Below, in pieces: positions 60,341 through 64,000 of a stretch of 64,000 bases of DNA. The stretch comes from Cristatella mucedo (Eukaryota; Bryozoa; Phylactolaemata; Cristatellidae): contig WPIO01000016.1 of assembly GCA_009760855.2 (NCBI GenBank), forward strand, positions 1,755,001 to 1,819,000, given 5' to 3'. Under the pieces are notes generated by a model. The model saw nothing but the letters and a program-made list of their open reading frames with translations, was not told the DNA's origin and did no database searches. The translations under genes were made by a program, and so were the position numbers. Every line of letters begins with the position of its first letter. Positions within the stretch are counted from its first letter, which is position 1.

Positions 60341-60501
60341 CTATATACCAATATTTACATCATCTAAGATTGCAGAGTAAATTCCAGGTCTTATTGTTGT
60401 TGTTTGTTCTGATCCACCAGAAACTCTATAAACAAAAGTACTATTTGAATTTTTAGCATTTCTAATAGAGTAAGTTCCAACAAACTTCTTAAAACAAATT
60501 G
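60341..60501 (-). CDS. C-terminal part of a second unidentified frame in the island
   Basis: The minus frame FVGTYSIRNAKNSNSTFVYR-VSGGSEQ continues to ILDDVNIGI and a stop at 60,341-60,343. It runs without a stop into GC-rich DNA on the right (to 60,835), but the composition changes at 60,519, so only this part belongs together. Its 5' end is missing. The following frame starts 5 bases after its stop. No family recognised. Confidence 0.35.
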
Positions 60502-60519
60502 CTCTGATCCACCAGAAAC

Positions 60520-61210
60520 ACGGGAGCGAAGTGGTCTGCTCATTAGCACCGTGAACCGTCGCTGCTTCTGCTGTCGTCCACTGTTTCCTCGGCCTCGTCC
60601 TCATCTTCCGCCTACTCTGTCGTTGAGTCTTCTTCCTTGGAACATGTGCTGGCTCGGTGCTGAGCAAACCGCCAGGCAAGATGTCGGATTGCTCTCGATT
60701 GATTCCAGTTTTGATCGTGCCCGAGTCGCCGCTGACACGGTCACGTTGTAGAGAGTCGTGCGCCTCGTCGCCTTTTAGCTCTGCTCCGGCTGCTTGATTG
60801 GGCGATTGTTTCGGATGCTGAGCGCTGCTTGCCACCGCTCTGCTGCCGGACGATTGCTGTCAGTTGATCGGGTGGACGGAGCCTCTGGCTGAGGTCGAGT
60901 CTGCTCAGACTCAGGTTTCAGAGGACGAGATTTGAGCTTCGATTGAATTTTGTCTCGGCTGGTTACTGTGAGCTGCTGCAGCAGCTTGGACGACCACTGA
61001 AAAGGAGCTTGCTAGCGCAGCTGCTACACTTTACGAGCTTGTTAAGTCTTTCCTATGCCTTTCTGCTGTAATAAACAGTTGTAAACAAAGGAAGTGCATC
61101 GGTTAGGTGGCACGAGGTCGAGCGTGTGAGAAGTGCAGGCTGTGCACGGTTTTCGAGCTGACATGGCGAGCTGTACTTCAGCATGCCCATTGGGACTAGA
61201 GAGGGAGCTG
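60520..61210 (+). pseudogene. Relic of a fourth profilin locus (3' UTR only)
   Basis: Matches profilin 3' UTRs without any coding exon. 60,540-60,770 follows the profilin C 3' UTR at 59,165-59,400 (CGTCGCTGCTTCTGCTGTCG; GGCTCGGTGCTGAGCAAACC). 60,850-61,000 follows the A/B 3' UTR (GACGATTGCTGTCAG, then CGGGTGGACGGAGCCTCTGG). The polyadenylation signal AATAAA at 61,070-61,075 is followed by AAAGGAAGTGCATCGG and GGTTTTCGAGCTGACATGG as after gene C (59,770-59,790). The gene body is missing, replaced by the AT-rich island. Confidence 0.6.
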
Positions 61211-61707
61211 GAAGGGCGGAAGTGTGGACCCCCCACACAGTGCAGACAGAACCTTCACCACTGGACGCGTCGCTGAGTCCTATCTTGAGCTGCTGCTTAT
61301 ATGCTGACTGAGCAGCTAAGGTTGTTTACTGATGCCGATTTCAGCTTTATTTAAACCACCTGCTGCAAGTGGGGCGTACATTAAGGTCGCGAACGCTGCG
61401 CTAGTTACAGAAAGCAGCCGCCGGCGCGAACAACTGAGGAGGCCGTCGAGGAGACGGGCGTCGGGGCGGCCGCCGAGTGAAGGCGCCGATGCTTCGCATA
61501 AATTCTAAGCGCAGTGTCCTCTCTTTTCAAGCGATCTTGCCTCGCAATCGGCGAACGGCGGCTGGCCGTGGTGAGCACGCGCTGCCACGTCTTCGCATCA
61601 TCACCTCGGACCGCTCCTTCGCCGGAAGTTCGCGGGAAAATCGCCGGAAGTTCGTGGAAAAATCGGAAGCTACCGGAGAAGCCCCACCGAGCTGGTTTGT
61701 TCCGGCG
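61211..61707. other. GC-rich, no gene recognised
   Basis: Plus frames at 61,477-61,765 are open but without motif. CGCCGGAAGTTCGCGGGAAA and CGCCGGAAGTTCGTGGAAAA at 61,620-61,665 form a 23-bp direct repeat. Confidence 0.4.
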
Positions 61708-61838
61708 GTCAAGATGCTCTCACCCCGACCAAGGTCGGGCTGAGGTCGTGGACTCGAGACCCTGAGGCAAATGTGAAGCGCCTGAATAGAGATTAAGTTC
61801 TCCTGGGGCGCCATACAAATGAATTATATATACATATT
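61708..61838 (+). mobile_element. tRNA-derived SINE, 5' truncated
   Basis: Begins after the A-box (GATGCTCTCACCCCGACCAA), has a B-box-like GGACTCGAGACCC, the hairpin tail GAAGCGCCTGAATAGAGATT ... GGGGCGCC and a short TA-rich end. Confidence 0.82.
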
Positions 61839-61940
61839 TTTTGGAATTGTGTCGTGTCCGCTGCGCTGAACAGCAGCGTTTGCCCAAGGCGAAGCTGTAG
61901 CGGTGTCGGCGCCGGCAGCTTGAATCCAAGTGACGCTGAT

Positions 61941-62827
61941 GTAATGTAAAAGTAATGTATCCCCGTCTGTAACGCCACAAAGACTATGTTGGTGTTACGC
62001 CGGAGAGTTTTTATAGCGCACTCACAGCTTAAGTGGCTTTTGGTACGCATTCGGTAGCCAACAGACTTCGTCTCACGCAACGAAGAGAAAGTGGGGACCA
62101 TTGCAGAGTCAGGAGAGCAGTTGAGGTAGTGAGTAGCATGGAAGTAGCAGCTCAGGACCGCTGAAAAGGATGAGCCATAGTCGGCAGCAGGAGTGTAGTA
62201 GTCGTTGCGTAAGAATTGTGGAAGTGAGTTACACAGTCTAGGACCTGCAGAGCTAAAACTTCTGTCGCCAACGGTCTGTAAGCAGAGAAATAGAACAGCT
62301 AACTTATTGTCCACACAGGACCCTGAGGGCGCGAAGAGGCTGAAACTGGTGCAGCAGTTCAGCTAGGTACGAAGGAGCCAAGCCGTGGCAGGCCTTGTGG
62401 GTCAGCGTAAGACCTTTGCTCTGTATCCGTTGCTCAACCGGCATCCATCCTAGCTCTTTCAGCAGAGGAGACACTGTAGGGGCTCGCGGGCGCGCGATGG
62501 CGGCACGATGAAGAGCGAAGCCCCCACAAGTGTTGTCGACGATGGCTGTATTATACGATCTAGCAGCCGCCGTGCGTGCTGCCCCGGAGCACGAGGTGTT
62601 AAGAGAGAGAAGAGAGTGGATAGCGTGCGTGCAGGCCGACGCACTGGCAGAAAGTGAATTGCGCGGCAAGGAACGAGTCAGGTGCCGGCAAGGAGCGTTC
62701 ACGTTGGGCGGACAGAACGTCTGCTGGGGGGGGGGCGGAACCACGTGACAACAATCGCACGACCACACCACGTGGTCAAACCTCTGAGACTTAAAGATTA
62801 GCCTTGCAGCCATACTTCGTAGTCAGC
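61941..62827 (-). mobile_element. LINE-B copy, antisense
   Basis: Starts with the inverted LINE-B 3' end (GTAATGTAAAAGTAATGTAT, CCGTCTGTAACGCCACAAAG) and extends 0.9 kb into the ORF. The minus frame 62,304-62,813 encodes APTVSPLLKELGWMPVEQRI and LTLTHKACHGLAPSYLAELL. The frame 61,793-62,314 encodes VGDRSFSSAGPRLCNSLPQF. It is the longest LINE-B 3' half in the window, with a frameshift between the two frames. Confidence 0.9.
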
Positions 62828-63110
62828 TGCCGCTGCCTAGCCGCTGATTCACTGAGCGCCAGTCCAGCGACGGATGGACGGGCCAACATTATCATTTTGA
62901 ACCGCGTACTGCATTTGACGGGGCCGAGGTGGATGCAGCTGCAACGTCGATTTTCCCAGACGCCATGGGCGCGCTGCGAATTCAACCGCAGATGACAGCA
63001 GTGCACGCACTAGGCAAATTGAGCGCGACCTGGAGGAGAAACCGGAAGAAGGAGAGAAGAAGAAACCGGAAATTGAAACTAGTACTCGGAGCCTAAGGGG
63101 AAATGCCGAG
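62828..63110. other. Unique sequence, no gene seen
   Basis: No motif recognised; GAGAAGAAGAAACCGG purine stretch near 63,050. Confidence 0.4.
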
Positions 63111-63132
63111 ATTCGACCGTGCTTCCTTTGCA

Positions 63133-63163
<31 letters not shown>

Positions 63164-63222
63164 GTGTTTAGAAAGAGATTAAATTCTCTGTGGAGCTATG
63201 TAAATGTATTATCATTTTCATT
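63111..63222 (+). mobile_element. LINE-A-type 3' tail with an internal (TA)n
   Basis: TGCTTCCTTTGCAGCACACA, then (TA)n at 63,139-63,163 where the hairpin's first arm should be, then TTTAGAAAGAGATTAAATTC, TCTGTGGAGCTATGTAAATG and ATTATCATTTTCATTA. Confidence 0.75.
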
Positions 63223-64000
63223 ACTAACGACCTGTATTCGGCTGACGCCGCCGGCAGCGCGGGAGCAGCCAGCGCACGGCCGCTCTCCGCCCTCTTGTTC
63301 CGCGTTCCAGCTGCTGAGCTCTGGGTCCGCTCGCTCAGCCCCTTCTTCTTCCGGGAAGCGGCCCTTTCGGAATCGCCGAAGGCGGACAAAGCCACACCGT
63401 AGGCGAGTAAGGCGACATCAAAGACCGGCAGGCGGCGTGGCAGCTGCCGAGCAGCGGCCGGCCTACCGCGAGACCGCAAGCAGCCACGAGGCAGCCCAGA
63501 ACGGTCTGCGGCCCCTCCCCCTCTGGGAGTCTGACGGACATAACGCTGGCGGGGGGGGGGGTACGGACATTCCCCCTGGACATTTCCACCCGGACATTTG
63601 CCCTCTGGCATAGAACATTTCCCACCCCTTGGGGTAGGGCATTATCTCCGCTGCCGCATGGAAATGCCATGATAGAAACTGTCTTGCTTACATATCTTGT
63701 AAAGATACTATATAGTATATAGTATTTAACATATTCCTACATTATACTATTAGAAATGCGATCGCTGCGGCCCTGCTTTTCGGTAGACCACCGAGTGCAA
63801 GGTCAAAGCTCTGCCCCGGGCAGCCAGCAGCAGACGCTCTCGGCAGCAACCGCGAGTGCGCTCCAGTATCCTCGGCCGCCGCCGACGCCGCCGTCCCTCC
63901 CGACATCGGCTCCGCCGGTTACCGCACGCTCAAAGCTCACCGCCGCCGCAGTCGTTGCTGCACCGAGCGTCGACCGCCGACGTTGCCGCCGCCACCGAAG
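63223..64000. other. GC-rich right end, no gene recognised
   Basis: Short GGACATT repeats lie at 63,565-63,595 next to a G-run at 63,550-63,560. The last 200 bp are a CCG/GCC-rich stretch that could belong to a GC-rich exon or promoter continuing beyond the window. Confidence 0.35.

Larger units (their letters stand above)
59940..60519 (-). other. AT-rich island of foreign composition
   Basis: About 0.5 kb (clearest at 60,035-60,519) is strongly AT-rich, rich in AAT/AAC/ATT codons on the minus strand and free of the CpG-rich, CAG-rich texture around it. The right edge coincides with the second of two 17-bp direct repeats (TCTGATCCACCAGAAAC at 60,408 and 60,503), after which GC-rich profilin 3'-UTR-like sequence starts abruptly. 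The left edge is less sharp. Confidence 0.7.

Noticed and set aside
60341-60835. Full 164-codon minus frame as one gene
   Set aside because: Composition switches sharply at 60,519, and the right-hand part overlaps a profilin 3'-UTR relic; only the AT-rich part is coherent.

Overview
This 64-kb window is nuclear DNA of a metazoan, most likely an invertebrate, of unknown species. The evidence is spliced genes with GT-AG introns, three animal-type profilin genes, a piece of a SUCO-like SUN-domain gene, two families of CR1/L2/Jockey-group non-LTR retrotransposons, tRNA-derived SINEs and very many (CT/GA)n, (CA)n, (TA)n and CAG-type simple repeats. I saw no bacterial operons, phage modules or CRISPR arrays.

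Left part (1-8.2 kb): almost entirely retrotransposon remains. Two families recur in the window. I call them LINE-A (3' hairpin AAAGCGCC...GGCGCTTT, then (ATT)n) and LINE-B (3' end in GATACATTACATTAC). A tRNA-derived SINE carries the LINE-A 3' hairpin and is probably its passenger. A perfect 132-bp palindrome sits where such a SINE lies in a LINE-B copy.

8.2-17.3 kb, minus strand: three exons whose intron phases fit form the 5' half of a SUCO/SLP1-type gene: a putative first exon with one hydrophobic segment, an Ala/Ser-rich exon ending in a PSFDEWKEKML motif, and an exon holding the start of the SUN domain. The remaining exons should lie left of the window.

17-38 kb: mostly intergenic, with simple repeats, a (GA)/(GACA) higher-order satellite, minisatellites and LINE copies. 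One LINE-A copy (31-32.3 kb) keeps an uninterrupted 431-residue reverse-transcriptase reading frame.

38.2-61.2 kb: a profilin cluster on the plus strand. Two nearly identical 5.9-kb blocks (38,248-44,150 and 46,575-52,543) each carry a complete profilin gene encoding the same 139-residue protein. A third, diverged gene (140 residues) lies at 56.6-59.7 kb. A 3'-UTR relic of a fourth lies at 60.5-61.2 kb. The three complete genes share structure: a noncoding first exon, an intron in the 5' UTR, and three coding exons with phase 0 and phase 1 introns. A promoter footprint with an inverted CCAAT box lies 77-78 bp before the first donor. Between the third gene and the relic is an AT-rich, foreign-looking 0.5-kb island with two closely packed minus-strand reading frames.

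61.2-64 kb: a truncated SINE, an antisense LINE-B copy, a LINE-A tail and GC-rich DNA without a recognisable gene.
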